Below, piece after piece: positions 16,293-25,857 of a stretch of DNA of 34,040 nt. This stretch comes from an uncultured Lentisphaeria bacterium (GTDB lineage Bacteria > Verrucomicrobiota > Lentisphaeria > Victivallales > Victivallaceae): positions 1-34,040 of the forward strand of contig CAIMFA010000839.1 of NCBI GenBank assembly GCA_903840185.1. Direction: 5' to 3'. The notes beneath the pieces were generated by a model. That model searched no databases and was not told the origin of the DNA. It saw only the letters and a program-made list of their open reading frames with translations. Position 1 is the stretch's first letter, and every line of letters starts with the position of its first letter. The position numbers and the translations under genes were made by a program.

Positions 16293-17045
16293 TTACTTTC
16301 CTATTACATTCTTGACAAACTTCAAGCTCACTGCCAGATCCTTCAGCGGATCGCGCAGATGAACGTCGTGCTCAATGTGAATCCAGCCGTCCCAGCCGAC
16401 TTTCAGCAGCATTTCAATTACTTTGGTATTGCTGAAACCGTTGTTGCCGGCGCCGAGTTCGCAGAAACGGTATTCCTTGATGCCGTCCGGGCGGGTGCCG
16501 CCGGTCAGAAACACGTCTTTCAGATGCATTACCGAAATGCGTTTGTGATACTTTTTCACGATCTCGACCGGATTTCCGCCAGCCATGCTGAGATGACCGG
16601 TATCAAACACAATCCCGGTATCGGGACAGGCTTTCAGGAAATCTTCCAGTTCTTTCTGGTTTTCAACACGCTGGTGCATGTGGTTGTGAATGGATGCGGT
16701 AACTCCCCATCTGGCGCAGGATTTGCTCATGGCGTTACAGCGGCGGCAGAATTCCTTGAAATCCACCACGCGGTCATTCTGTCCGGGATTGAGCCATACA
16801 TATTTTTTGTCCAGCGCGGCGGTCCATTCAGTGGTGACCTGGACGCTCGGACCGCGGCAGGTGCTGAAATCCATGCCCAGTTTGCGGTACAGCGCCGCTT
16901 TGTAAAGCGCGTCGGACGGGCTTACCGCTTCCAGACGCTCGGTTCCGTTAAATCCCAGTTTCTTCAGGTCCAGCAGACGCTCTTCAATGTCATACATTCC
17001 GCCGTACCACACGTTCATTCCGTAATCAGCCACTCCGAATTTCAT
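16293..17045 (-). CDS. Sugar phosphate isomerase/epimerase, tandem paralogue A
   Basis: MKFGVADYGMNVWYGGMYDIEERLLDLKKLGFNGTERLEAVS..., IVFDTGHLSMAGGNPVEIVKKYHKRISVMHLKD TIM-barrel motifs. Confidence 0.9.
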   Translation of the reverse strand: MKFGVADYGMNVWYGGMYDIEERLLDLKKLGFNGTERLEAVSPSDALYKAALYRKLGMDFSTCRGPSVQVTTEWTAALDKKYVWLNPGQNDRVVDFKEFCRRCNAMSKSCARWGVTASIHNHMHQRVENQKELEDFLKACPDTGIVFDTGHLSMAGGNPVEIVKKYHKRISVMHLKDVFLTGGTRPDGIKEYRFCELGAGNNGFSNTKVIEMLLKVGWDGWIHIEHDVHLRDPLKDLAVSLKFVKNVIGK

Positions 17046-17056
17046 TTTTTCACCCT

Positions 17057-17815
17057 TTAACTTTGTTTGGTTAAATCTATTATTGACAGTCCGCCCCTTT
17101 TGAGGTAGTCCAGACTGTTAGACAGTTCATCCAGCGGATTGAGCCTGAAATCTTCCGGTTCGATGAAGACCCAGCCGTCATATCCCGATTTGATTAAAAC
17201 TTCCAGCGTTTTCCGGTTGATGACCCCGAATCCGCCATTGCCGAGAGCCCGGTACTGGATCCTGCCGTCCACCATTTCGGCATCTTTCAAATGCACCGCG
17301 CAAATCCGGTTCAAATATTTTTTCACGATAGCGGCCGGATTGCCTCCGGCAAGTCCGATCTCGCCGACGTCAAACACCAGTCCGGCATCGGGACAGGCTT
17401 CGAGATAACGTTCAATTTCCGCCTGGGTTTCCAGCCGGGAATTCACATGATTGTGGATGCCGCAGCGCAAACCATATTTGGCGGCGGCGGCGGCAAAAGC
17501 GTTCACTCTGGTGGTAAAAGTATCAAAATCCAGTTCGCGGTCGAGGCTGCCGGGGGTGATCCATACATATTTTTTGCCGAGCCCCGCAGTCCACTCTATT
17601 CCGGCTTGAACAGACGGGCCGCGGCAGGTGCTGAAATCCATCCCCAGCCGGCGGTACAGCGCGGCTTTGCAAAGCGCGTCCGAAGCGCTCACCGCCTCCA
17701 GCCGTTCCGTTCCGGACAGACCGAGCTTTTTGATGTCCAGAAGGCGGCTTTCAATGTCATACAGTCCGCCGTCCCAGACATTCAGCCCGTAATCAGCCAC
17801 TCCGAATTTAAGCAT
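17057..17815 (-). CDS. Sugar phosphate isomerase/epimerase, tandem paralogue B
   Basis: MLKFGVADYGLNVWDGGLYDIESRLLDIKKLGLSGTERLEAVS..., LVFDVGEIGLAGGNPAAIVKKYLNRICAVHLKD. Confidence 0.9.
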   Translation of the reverse strand: MLKFGVADYGLNVWDGGLYDIESRLLDIKKLGLSGTERLEAVSASDALCKAALYRRLGMDFSTCRGPSVQAGIEWTAGLGKKYVWITPGSLDRELDFDTFTTRVNAFAAAAAKYGLRCGIHNHVNSRLETQAEIERYLEACPDAGLVFDVGEIGLAGGNPAAIVKKYLNRICAVHLKDAEMVDGRIQYRALGNGGFGVINRKTLEVLIKSGYDGWVFIEPEDFRLNPLDELSNSLDYLKRGGLSIIDLTKQS

Positions 17816-17923
17816 ATTTTTATTCCGCCATAATTGATTATAATGGATTATATGATTATACTATAAAGCGTACAAGCTTTGTTTGGAATAGATTTATTGA
17901 GCAAAAAACTGGACTTTTTGATC

Positions 17924-18736
17924 ATGAAGTATTTTGACGGCATCAATTTTATCGGCTGCGGCGAAGACACTAACCACTTAACGGTTCAGAAAGACCGGCT
18001 TTTCGAAGGTTACTACGGCATCCAGTATAATCACAGCGGGCCGCTGGATTTCGCCACTGGCGACAGTCCGCTGAAACAGGTCGAAGGTTCTTACGCTTTC
18101 ATCACCCGCCCCGGACTGAAATTTTACTACGGCGCTCCGGCCGGGCAAACCCGCCATCATATTTTCGCCTGCTTCAAAGGCCCGCGGGTTGACCGGCTCA
18201 TCCGCCACGGACTGCTGACCATCAACTCAAGCCAGCCGTTGATCGCTATTGTCAACGCCGAACGTTTTCTCGCCACTTTGCGCGAATTGATTGAGAATAT
18301 CGGGCATAATCCGCCGCAGAATTACAACCGCGCGGTGCTGCTGCTGGAGGATCTGCTGCTGCAACTCCATGAACAGCCGTCGGAAAAACCGGAAATCAAC
18401 AGTCATCTGATACCAGGGTTGAAACAGCTGGTCAGCGCCGTTGAACAGAACCCGCAACTGGAGTGGGACTTCACCAGGGAAGCCGCCGCGCTCGGCGTAT
18501 CCTATCCGCACTTCCGCCGGATTTTCCGGCAGTACGCCGGAACTTCCCCGGTAAACCATCTGATCAAATGCCGTCTGCGCAACGCCGTCTGGCTGCTGCT
18601 GCATTCCGACGACCAGATCAGCGCCGTCGCGGAAAACTGCGGCATTCCCGACGAGTTCTACTTCTCCCGCCTGTTTAAAAAATACTACAATCTCCCCCCC
18701 CTGACCTACCGCCGCGAATTCAAAACCCGCCCGTAG
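17924..18736 (+). CDS. AraC-family transcriptional regulator
   Basis: C-terminal double HTH: FTREAAALGVSYPHFRRIFRQYAGTSPVNHLIKCRLRNAVWLLLHSDDQISAVAENCGIPDEFYFSRLFKKYYNLPPLTYRREF. ORF opens at a TTG (17879); ATG at 17924 preferred. Confidence 0.92.
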   Translation: MKYFDGINFIGCGEDTNHLTVQKDRLFEGYYGIQYNHSGPLDFATGDSPLKQVEGSYAFITRPGLKFYYGAPAGQTRHHIFACFKGPRVDRLIRHGLLTINSSQPLIAIVNAERFLATLRELIENIGHNPPQNYNRAVLLLEDLLLQLHEQPSEKPEINSHLIPGLKQLVSAVEQNPQLEWDFTREAAALGVSYPHFRRIFRQYAGTSPVNHLIKCRLRNAVWLLLHSDDQISAVAENCGIPDEFYFSRLFKKYYNLPPLTYRREFKTRP

Positions 18737-18744
18737 TCCAGCCA

Positions 18745-18770
18745 TAAAAAAACCGGAGATTGCTCTCCGG
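18745..18770 (-). terminator. Rho-independent terminator of LarA-like gene
   Basis: CCGGAGA-TTGC-TCTCCGG with A7 tract on + (U tract for the minus transcript). Confidence 0.8.
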
Positions 18771-18793
18771 CGATAAAAACTATAGCAGGGGAA

Positions 18794-20077
18794 TCAGACG
18801 AATTTTTCTTTCAGCGCCCACAGACCCAGGGCGGGGTTGCTGATGTAGAAGATCTCTTCGCCGTTGACGGTGTTAAACCCGTCTTTCAGCGTTGCCACCT
18901 TATACTTTTCAATGGTCTCATTCAGGTCGGCATATTCGAAACCGGCATTTTCGATCTCCTGTCTGGACATTTTTGGGCCGGGACAGTAGGTGATGCGGAA
19001 ACGGCCTTCAGACGAACCATGAATAAGGTGCGCCGCCGCGCTGAGATTGTTGCGCAGTTCTTCATTTTCCTTTACCGCCTTAAGCGTGGCGGGTGTGCCG
19101 TGATAGCCGTATTTCCGGATCAGGCGGTCAATCTCTTTGTCCTCGCCGAATTCCTTCAAGGCGGGGGCCAGAACGATCAGTTCGCCGCCGTCGGCGATGG
19201 CCATGCGGGTGCGGTAAACCGACTTGTTGCCCAGCCAGGTGCTTTTGAATTCTTCGGGGTCCAGATAGACCACGACTTTTTTCATGGGTTTGTCGAGCAG
19301 CAGCAGATTGGTCTGCTGGCTGAGCTTGCAGGCCGCCAGGAAAGCTTTTTCATCGTCGCCGCTGAAGAATCCGCGCATTTCCATCTTTCCGGAGACGCTG
19401 CCTTTGGCCATAACGGTCAGCATATAGACAATCGGCAGATCGCCGAGAAAGTCATTGACGCCGCGGTTGAACAGTTTGCGCACCGGCGAATCCGCCTGTC
19501 CCATGATCCGTTCCATGTTGTACGCCGCGCCGAGGAAATGGGATTTGTTGATAGTATCGGCGCCGCCGACTCCAACCATGATATTTTTGGTGTAATTGGC
19601 CATGCCGACGACTTCATGCGGCACCACCTGCCCGATAGACAGGATCAGGTCATAGCCTTCAAACAGGATCTTATTGACTTCAACCTTGACGCTGTAATCA
19701 ACCCTGCCTTCCGACCATTCTTTCAGCAGTTCGCCGGAAACCGTGCCTTTCATGACCACATCGTTCCGCCAGTCATGGACTTTGAAACAACTCAGCGGGA
19801 TGTTCTGTCCGAACATTGCCCGGAGTTCATGTTCCGGCATCGCCGCATGAGTGCCGAGCGCCGGAATGATGTCAACCTGACATTTGCCTGCCAGCATTTC
19901 ATAGATCATGGCCGTGATCGGTCCCGCATAAGAATTGGCGCGGGTGATGTCCGGCGGAATCAGCAGCACTTTCTTAAAACTGCCGCCTGCTTTGTCCAAA
20001 GTCTCTTTTATCAATTGACGCAGCTCATTATCGCTGATGGCCAGCGTTTCGCCGCTTTTTGTTGCAAAAATGCCCAT
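18794..20077 (-). CDS. LarA/DUF2088-type (nickel-dependent lactate racemase-like) protein
   Basis: LLIPPDITRANSYAGPI (DxTR motif), DIIPALGTHAAMPEHELRAMFG (catalytic-His region), SIGQVVPHEVVGMANYTKNIMVGVGG (second His and Lys region). Confidence 0.88.
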   Translation of the reverse strand: MGIFATKSGETLAISDNELRQLIKETLDKAGGSFKKVLLIPPDITRANSYAGPITAMIYEMLAGKCQVDIIPALGTHAAMPEHELRAMFGQNIPLSCFKVHDWRNDVVMKGTVSGELLKEWSEGRVDYSVKVEVNKILFEGYDLILSIGQVVPHEVVGMANYTKNIMVGVGGADTINKSHFLGAAYNMERIMGQADSPVRKLFNRGVNDFLGDLPIVYMLTVMAKGSVSGKMEMRGFFSGDDEKAFLAACKLSQQTNLLLLDKPMKKVVVYLDPEEFKSTWLGNKSVYRTRMAIADGGELIVLAPALKEFGEDKEIDRLIRKYGYHGTPATLKAVKENEELRNNLSAAAHLIHGSSEGRFRITYCPGPKMSRQEIENAGFEYADLNETIEKYKVATLKDGFNTVNGEEIFYISNPALGLWALKEKFV

Positions 20078-20107
20078 TTATTCAACTCCTGATTGCAAAT
20101 ATTAACT

Positions 20108-20144
20108 GTTTAGTGCATTTTAACTATATCCTAACGTTTAGTGC
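20108..20144. promoter_or_regulatory. Direct repeat GTTTAGTGC x2, 28 bp apart, upstream of LarA-like gene
   Basis: TAACtGTTTAGTGC (20108-20116) and TAACGTTTAGTGC (20136-20144). Confidence 0.5.
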
Positions 20145-20262
20145 CAGTCAATATCAAACATAAGGAAAAAGCCGTACAGTTTGAATAATTTGTGCAATTT
20201 TAATGTTTTTCTAACAATTGCTTTACCTGTTTCTAAGAATCTAATATTATATTAGCTATTGT

Positions 20263-20991
20263 ATGATAAAAATTATGAATGGAAAAAATAAAATGGCTAA
20301 AGAGAAAATTCTGATTATCGAAGACGAAGAGGACATTCAGGAACTAATTACCTACAATTTAAAGAAAGAAGGTTATGACAACCTGAAAATCGCCGATTCC
20401 GGTGAAGACGGCCTGAAAATGGTCTCGACGTTCGCACCGGATGTCGTGCTGCTGGATCTGATGCTGCCGGGGATGGACGGGCTTTCCGTCTGCCGCAACC
20501 TGAAAAGCAATGCCGAAACCGCCAAAATTCCGATTGTCATGCTTACCGCGAAGAGCGAGGAAACCGATATCATCATCGGCCTGGAAATGGGGGCTGACGA
20601 CTATGTTACGAAACCTTTCAGCCCGAAAGTGCTGGTCGCCAGAATCAAGTCTGTGCTCCGGCGCAGCCGCGACAACAGCGACGACGAAGTCCGTGATATT
20701 ATTAAACGCGGCGTGCTGCTGATCAACCGCGGCAAACGGGAGGCGACGCTTTCCGGCAAACCGCTGGTATTGACTTTTTCCGAATTCGAGATCCTTTATA
20801 TGCTGGCGCGGCGCCCGGGCTGGGTGTATACCAGAAATCAGATCGTCAATGCCGTGAAAGGCGATGACTACCCGGTTACTGAAAGGTCCATTGACGTTCA
20901 GATTGTCGGCTTGAGGAAAAAGCTGGGAAATTCCGGCAGCGCCATTGAAACTGTCAGAGGCGTCGGCTATCGTTTCAATGAAGATTTTTAA
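20263..20991 (+). CDS. phoB: PhoB-like OmpR-family response regulator
   Basis: ILIIEDEEDIQELI..., VVLLDLMLPGMDGLSVC, MLTAKSEETDIIIGLEMGADDYVTKPFSPKVLVARIK, C-terminal winged helix TERSIDVQIVGLRKKLG. True start may be the ATG at 20275 or 20293. Confidence 0.93.
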   Translation: MIKIMNGKNKMAKEKILIIEDEEDIQELITYNLKKEGYDNLKIADSGEDGLKMVSTFAPDVVLLDLMLPGMDGLSVCRNLKSNAETAKIPIVMLTAKSEETDIIIGLEMGADDYVTKPFSPKVLVARIKSVLRRSRDNSDDEVRDIIKRGVLLINRGKREATLSGKPLVLTFSEFEILYMLARRPGWVYTRNQIVNAVKGDDYPVTERSIDVQIVGLRKKLGNSGSAIETVRGVGYRFNEDF

Positions 20992-21011
20992 ATGAATCGG
21001 AAGCATATTTA

Positions 21012-22778
21012 ATGAAGAATGATCTGTTTCATTTTTTTCCGGTAATCGTAATTACGGTTGCATGTCTTCTGCTGGGAGTCATCTGGCACCAGTCGGGCTG
21101 CATTGAAAAAGTCTATCTTGACCGCGTGCAGGACGGCCTGCTGGTCAGAACTAAATTCCTTTCTTATGAGATTAAAAGACTTATCGCTGATAAGAACCAT
21201 GCGGTTTTGAATCAATTCTGTGATACTGTTTCCAAAGAAAGCAGCACCCGGATTACCATAATCGAGCCGGACGGCAAAGTCCTGCATGATTCGTCCAATG
21301 ACGCCGACAATATGGCCAATCACGCCAAAAGGCCGGAGGTAATTCAAGCGATGAGCGGAACCCCGGCGGTTGTCACCCGCTACAGCACTACGCTGAATCA
21401 GCGGTTGATCTACGCCGCCATCCCCATTACTGAAGATAACGGTAAAAATTATGTTTTGCGTACTGCCGTTTCATTTAAATCGGTGGATGAGGCGCTTGCT
21501 GCCGCCGAGCGGCAGATTACGCTGGCGTTCATCCTCGTAACCGGTTTTGTTACTGTGTTCAGCATCATTATCGTGCGCCGTCTGGCGAGGCCGATCGAGC
21601 AGATGCGCGTAAGCGCCGCCCAGATCGCCGCCGGCAACCTGAACGTAAAACTGCCGGTTCCGGCTGGCGGCTCCATCCGGGATCTGGCGCTATCCATGAA
21701 CAACATGGCGGAACAGCTGAAAATGCGCATTGCTCAGATCACTACGGAGAAAAATGAACGTGACGCCATGTTCGCCAGCATGACCGAAGGGGTGATTGCG
21801 GTTGACCTGAAAGGCATTATTCTTGATATCAATCCGGCGGCGTACAAGATTTTTGATCTGCCCGCCGACGCGGTCGGGCTGTCATTCTACGGCGTGGTCC
21901 GCAATACCGAACTGCATGCGTTTCTCGAGCAGATCATCAAGGAAAAGAAGCCGATTGAAAGCGAATTCACTTTTTACGGCACCATGGAACGCCATATCCG
22001 GATCAAGGGAACCGTCATCCGGATGGACGGAGATAATGTCAGCGCCGTGCTGATTGTGCTTTCGGATTTCACCCGGATCAAGAAACTGGAAAACTTCCGC
22101 CGGGACTTTATCGCAGACGTCTCCCATGAGATAAAAACTCCGCTGACCGCGCTTAAAGGGGCGGTTGAGACCTTGCAGGAAGGCGCCATCAATGAACCGG
22201 AAAGCGCCGCCAAATTCATGGACATCATCTCCCGCCATTCCGACCGGCTGAACGCGCTGGTCAGGGACATTCTTAGCCTGTCTGAACTGGAACGCAAAAC
22301 CAGCAGCGAGGAAATGGATTTCGGCGTGGTTAAAATTGCCGGCCCGGTAACCGGGGCGGTCGAGCTGTGCAAAGAGCGCGCAACCTCAAAAAACATCTCG
22401 TTGAAACTGACCGAGCCAATTGGCGATTTTAAGGTCAAAGGCGATGCGCAACTGCTTGAACAGGCAATTTTAAACCTGATCGACAACGCCATTAAATACA
22501 ATCTGCCGGGAACTAGAATCCAGGTAGGCGTCATTGCATCAGGCAGGGATATTTTCATCAGTGTGTCCGATGACGGCTGCGGAATCGCCCAGGAGCATCT
22601 GCCGAGGCTGTTTGAGCGCTTTTACCGGGTGGACAAGGCGCGCAGCCGGAAACTGGGCGGAACCGGACTGGGACTGGCGATCGTCAAGCATATTGCCCAG
22701 CTGCACAAAGGTTCGGCTGAGGTTCAGAGCACTGTCGGCAAAGGCAGCATTTTCACTATCCGGCTGCCGGCTGCATAA
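21012..22778 (+). CDS. phoR: PhoR-like sensor histidine kinase (TM sensor, HAMP, PAS, HisKA, HATPase)
   Basis: RRLARPIEQMRVSAAQIAAGNLNVKLP (HAMP), DFIADVSHEIKTPLTALKGAVETL (H-box), QAILNLIDNAIKYN (N-box), GCGIAQEHLPRLFERFYRVDKARSRKLGGTGLGLAIVKHI. Confidence 0.93.
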   Translation: MKNDLFHFFPVIVITVACLLLGVIWHQSGCIEKVYLDRVQDGLLVRTKFLSYEIKRLIADKNHAVLNQFCDTVSKESSTRITIIEPDGKVLHDSSNDADNMANHAKRPEVIQAMSGTPAVVTRYSTTLNQRLIYAAIPITEDNGKNYVLRTAVSFKSVDEALAAAERQITLAFILVTGFVTVFSIIIVRRLARPIEQMRVSAAQIAAGNLNVKLPVPAGGSIRDLALSMNNMAEQLKMRIAQITTEKNERDAMFASMTEGVIAVDLKGIILDINPAAYKIFDLPADAVGLSFYGVVRNTELHAFLEQIIKEKKPIESEFTFYGTMERHIRIKGTVIRMDGDNVSAVLIVLSDFTRIKKLENFRRDFIADVSHEIKTPLTALKGAVETLQEGAINEPESAAKFMDIISRHSDRLNALVRDILSLSELERKTSSEEMDFGVVKIAGPVTGAVELCKERATSKNISLKLTEPIGDFKVKGDAQLLEQAILNLIDNAIKYNLPGTRIQVGVIASGRDIFISVSDDGCGIAQEHLPRLFERFYRVDKARSRKLGGTGLGLAIVKHIAQLHKGSAEVQSTVGKGSIFTIRLPAA

Positions 22779-22858
22779 GGCTCCATGAGTAACGCCTGCT
22801 CCGCCGGCAGGAATGCGTTTCACGCAGGAATAAGGGAAGAAAGGAAGAAAGTTTCGGG

Positions 22859-23683
22859 TCAAATATCTTCGGAACTGTCGGCCGTATCTTTCAGAAAAGT
22901 CATATTCTTGTCGCCGTCCATAATACCCCGTGAAGTTCCCTGAATGAATTCAACGAATTGCGTCACTTCCGGCGTGGTCTCCTGCAGTGCGATTTCCGCA
23001 AAGGCGTTTTTCGAGTTCAACCCGCGGAAAAAGTAGATTTTGATTGCCCGGCGGATAGCCGCCCGGCGTTCCGGCGGCAGCCCCGCACGGCGGAGTCCAA
23101 CTGTATTCGGCCCGCAGATGCAGTTGTTCTCCGCCAGCATACAGTAGGGCGGAATATCCTGGGTGATGATCGTCCTGCCGCCGACCATGGCCAGACTGCC
23201 GATCCGGCAGAACTGATGAATCAGCACATAGCCGCTCAACACGGCGCCGTCCTCAATATGCACATGGCCGGAAATCGCGGTATGATTTGCCACCGTGACA
23301 TGATTGCCGATACAGGCGTCATGGCCCACATGTACAAACGCCATCAGCAGGGTATGGCTACCGACAATCGTCTTCTGGTTCTCAAACGGCGACCGGTGAA
23401 TCGTCACATATTCCCGGATAACTGTCTCCTCGCCGATTTCCGTATAGGAAACCACACCCTTTTTAAAGCGGTGGTCCTGCGGCTCCTCCCCGATCAAGGC
23501 CCCGAAATAGAAGCGGCACCCCTGCCCGACTTTAGTGTAGCGGGCAATCTTGACATGCGCGTCGATATAACAGTTATCGCCTATCTCCACATGATCCTCG
23601 ATCACGCTGAACGGGCCGATCTCGACGTTCTGCCCGATTTTAGCTTCCGGCGATACTGCCGCGGTCGGATGAATTTTCATCAC
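22859..23683 (-). CDS. lpxA: Acyl-[ACP]--UDP-N-acetylglucosamine O-acyltransferase
   Basis: Hexapeptide-repeat beta helix MKIHPTAAVSPEAKIGQNVEIGPFSVIEDHVEIGDNCYIDAHVKI..., YVTIHRSP, MAFVHVGHDACIGNHVTVANHTAISGHVHI, C-terminal NTVGLRRAGLPPERRAAIRRAIKIYF. Confidence 0.95.
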   Translation of the reverse strand: MMKIHPTAAVSPEAKIGQNVEIGPFSVIEDHVEIGDNCYIDAHVKIARYTKVGQGCRFYFGALIGEEPQDHRFKKGVVSYTEIGEETVIREYVTIHRSPFENQKTIVGSHTLLMAFVHVGHDACIGNHVTVANHTAISGHVHIEDGAVLSGYVLIHQFCRIGSLAMVGGRTIITQDIPPYCMLAENNCICGPNTVGLRRAGLPPERRAAIRRAIKIYFFRGLNSKNAFAEIALQETTPEVTQFVEFIQGTSRGIMDGDKNMTFLKDTADSSEDI

Positions 23684-23710
23684 AAGGTTTTATCCTTTAA
23701 TTGTTAACGG

Positions 23711-24433
23711 TCAGCGCCCGACGATTGTCGCTATGCTGGTGTCGCCCTGCAATACACGGTCAAGATTTTCCGGATCGGAAAAGTTGAACACGATGATCGG
23801 CAGGTTATTGTCACTGCACATTGCAAAAGCCGTCGAATCCATGATCTTCAACTGCTTGTGTAAAGCTTCCTTATAAGTAATCTCTTCGTACCTGACCGCA
23901 TCCGGGTCTTTCATCGGGTCGGCAGAGTAAATGCCGTCAACTTTTGTTGCTTTCAGCACCGCTTCGCAGTCGGTTTCCAGCGCCCGGAGCACCGCAGTGG
24001 TGTCGGTGGTGAAAAAAGGACTGCCGGTGCCGCCGGCGAAAATCACCACTTTGCCTGATTCCAGCGCGGCAATCGCATCGGCGCGGTTGTAACGGGGCGC
24101 GACCGGCTCCATCGGGATGGATGTCTGCACTTCCGCTCCGATTCCAGCCGCGTCAAACGCGTCTTTAACGCACAGCGCGTTCATCACTGTCGCCAGCATA
24201 CCCATGTAATCGGCGGTCACGCGGTCCATGCCGCGGGTCGAACCGTTGACTCCGCGCCAAAGGTTGCCGGCACCGATAACCAGCGCCACTTCAATGCCGT
24301 TGTCGATCACGCTTTTAATCAGTTCCACGATTCTGGTTACCGCGGGCGCGGAAAAGCCGGTCAGGCTGTCGCCTTTAAGGGCTTCGCCGCTCAATTTGAT
24401 CAATACCCGTTTATATTTATATGCTTCTTCCAT
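23711..24433 (-). CDS. pyrH: UMP kinase
   Basis: YKRVLIKLSGEALKGD, VIGAGNLWRGVNGSTRGMDRVTADYMGMLATVMNALCVKDAFD, FAGGTGSPFFTTDTTAVLRALE, KATKVDGIYSADP. Confidence 0.97.
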   Translation of the reverse strand: MEEAYKYKRVLIKLSGEALKGDSLTGFSAPAVTRIVELIKSVIDNGIEVALVIGAGNLWRGVNGSTRGMDRVTADYMGMLATVMNALCVKDAFDAAGIGAEVQTSIPMEPVAPRYNRADAIAALESGKVVIFAGGTGSPFFTTDTTAVLRALETDCEAVLKATKVDGIYSADPMKDPDAVRYEEITYKEALHKQLKIMDSTAFAMCSDNNLPIIVFNFSDPENLDRVLQGDTSIATIVGR

Positions 24434-24612
24434 ATTCCGCCTTTCAGATTAATATTTAAATTTGCTACCCTTAAATATAAAGCAGACGCCTGTAAATCAA
24501 AATTTGAAAAGCAAATTTTTGACAGAATACTGGAAAAATCCATCGCCGGCGGCTTTTTCGGGCTTCCGCCGCATGAGATTGATGTGACCTGTGTGGTGTT
24601 GCAGAACTTAGC

Positions 24613-25818
24613 TTATAAATCGATTTTCAATACCGCCGGACCGGTTAGTTTATCCACGGGAATGTTTTTTATGCGCAAGACTGGTTTGTCGCCGCGTTTG
24701 TATACGATAGGCTCAAAAGTCCATGGCAATTGTTCGCCGGTATTCATCAGCGTGACTTTCCGGGGAGATTCTTTTAACGGATCAAGGCTTAATGTGGACG
24801 AACTTAATGCTTTGATGCAATGCACGTAAAGCGTTTCACCGTTTCTTACCGCATACAGTTCATCGTTCTCAAGAACCCGCGCTTCAGGAGTTCCGTTGAA
24901 TGCCGGACGCACTTTGCGCATCCAGCCGCCGATATTCTTCAAGATTTCAGAAGCGGATGAGGGGATTACGCCGGAAGCGTCCGGACCGACGTTCAACAGA
25001 TAGTTTGCGCCTCTGGCCAGCCAGCTGTCAATGCACTCCATTAAATAGCGCGAGGAAAAATAGTCTTCATCCTGTTTATAGCCCCAGCTGTTCACGCCCA
25101 CCGACTGACAGGCTTCCACCAGGCGGAATTCCGTACCATTGCCGGTATCGGCCCCTTCCGGGTTCCAGTCGCGCTCCGGCGTTGAAAAATCGCCGGTATC
25201 AAAGCCGCGGTTATTGATGACGGCCTGCGGTTGAAGTTCCCGGATCAGGCGGTGTACAGAAGGATCTTTATATTCAGGCACGTTCATGTCCCACCAGATG
25301 CCGTGAATTATACTGTAGTTCGTACACAATTCCCGGATTTGCGCTTTAAGAAACGCTATGTATTCCGGCATGTCATGACCCGCCGGGTCGGTAACGATCT
25401 CATGATGCCGCCCGATATTGGGGTAAGCCTGCTGATGCCAGTCAACAACAGAATAATAGAGCATCAACGGAAAATTCCGCTTATGGCATTCCTCCGCCAG
25501 CATACCGACAATATCCCGCTTATAAGGCGTATTCATGATATTGAAGTCCGTCTGCCTGGTATCCCACATGCAGAAGCCGTCGTGATGCTTCGTGGTAAAA
25601 CACATGTATTCCATCCCGGCGTCCTGCGCCATGTCCAGCCATTCCACGGGATTAAATTTAACCGGATTGAATTGATCCGCGTATTTTATATAGGCTTCAC
25701 GCTGCAAATTCCAGCGCTGCCAGTACTGCTCATGCACACCCGGCACCGCATAAATCCCCCAATGAATAAACATTCCAAACCTGGCCTGACGAAACCAGTT
25801 TATATCATTATTAACCAC
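24613..25818 (-). CDS. Alpha-L-fucosidase (GH29-like)
   Basis: WFRQARFGMFIHWGIYAVPGVHEQYWQRW, MEYMCFTTKHHDGFCMWDTRQTDFNIMNTPYKRDIVGMLAEECHKRNF, GANYLLNVGPDASGVIP. Confidence 0.93.
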   Translation of the reverse strand: MVNNDINWFRQARFGMFIHWGIYAVPGVHEQYWQRWNLQREAYIKYADQFNPVKFNPVEWLDMAQDAGMEYMCFTTKHHDGFCMWDTRQTDFNIMNTPYKRDIVGMLAEECHKRNFPLMLYYSVVDWHQQAYPNIGRHHEIVTDPAGHDMPEYIAFLKAQIRELCTNYSIIHGIWWDMNVPEYKDPSVHRLIRELQPQAVINNRGFDTGDFSTPERDWNPEGADTGNGTEFRLVEACQSVGVNSWGYKQDEDYFSSRYLMECIDSWLARGANYLLNVGPDASGVIPSSASEILKNIGGWMRKVRPAFNGTPEARVLENDELYAVRNGETLYVHCIKALSSSTLSLDPLKESPRKVTLMNTGEQLPWTFEPIVYKRGDKPVLRIKNIPVDKLTGPAVLKIDL

Positions 25819-25857
25819 TTTAATTTGACCTTTATTATATGAGCCTGCAATTTGATA

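Noticed and set aside
16167-17060. 297-aa and neighbouring plus-strand ORFs (15731..16315, 17291..17833)
   Set aside because: Antisense to well-supported oxidoreductase/isomerase genes.
19019-20092. 357-aa plus-strand ORF
   Set aside because: Shadow ORF antisense to the LarA-like gene; no recognisable domain.
24480-24612. Hairpin CGGCGG...CCGCCG downstream of GH29 gene as terminator
   Set aside because: Short stem, large loop, no clear T tract in the correct orientation.
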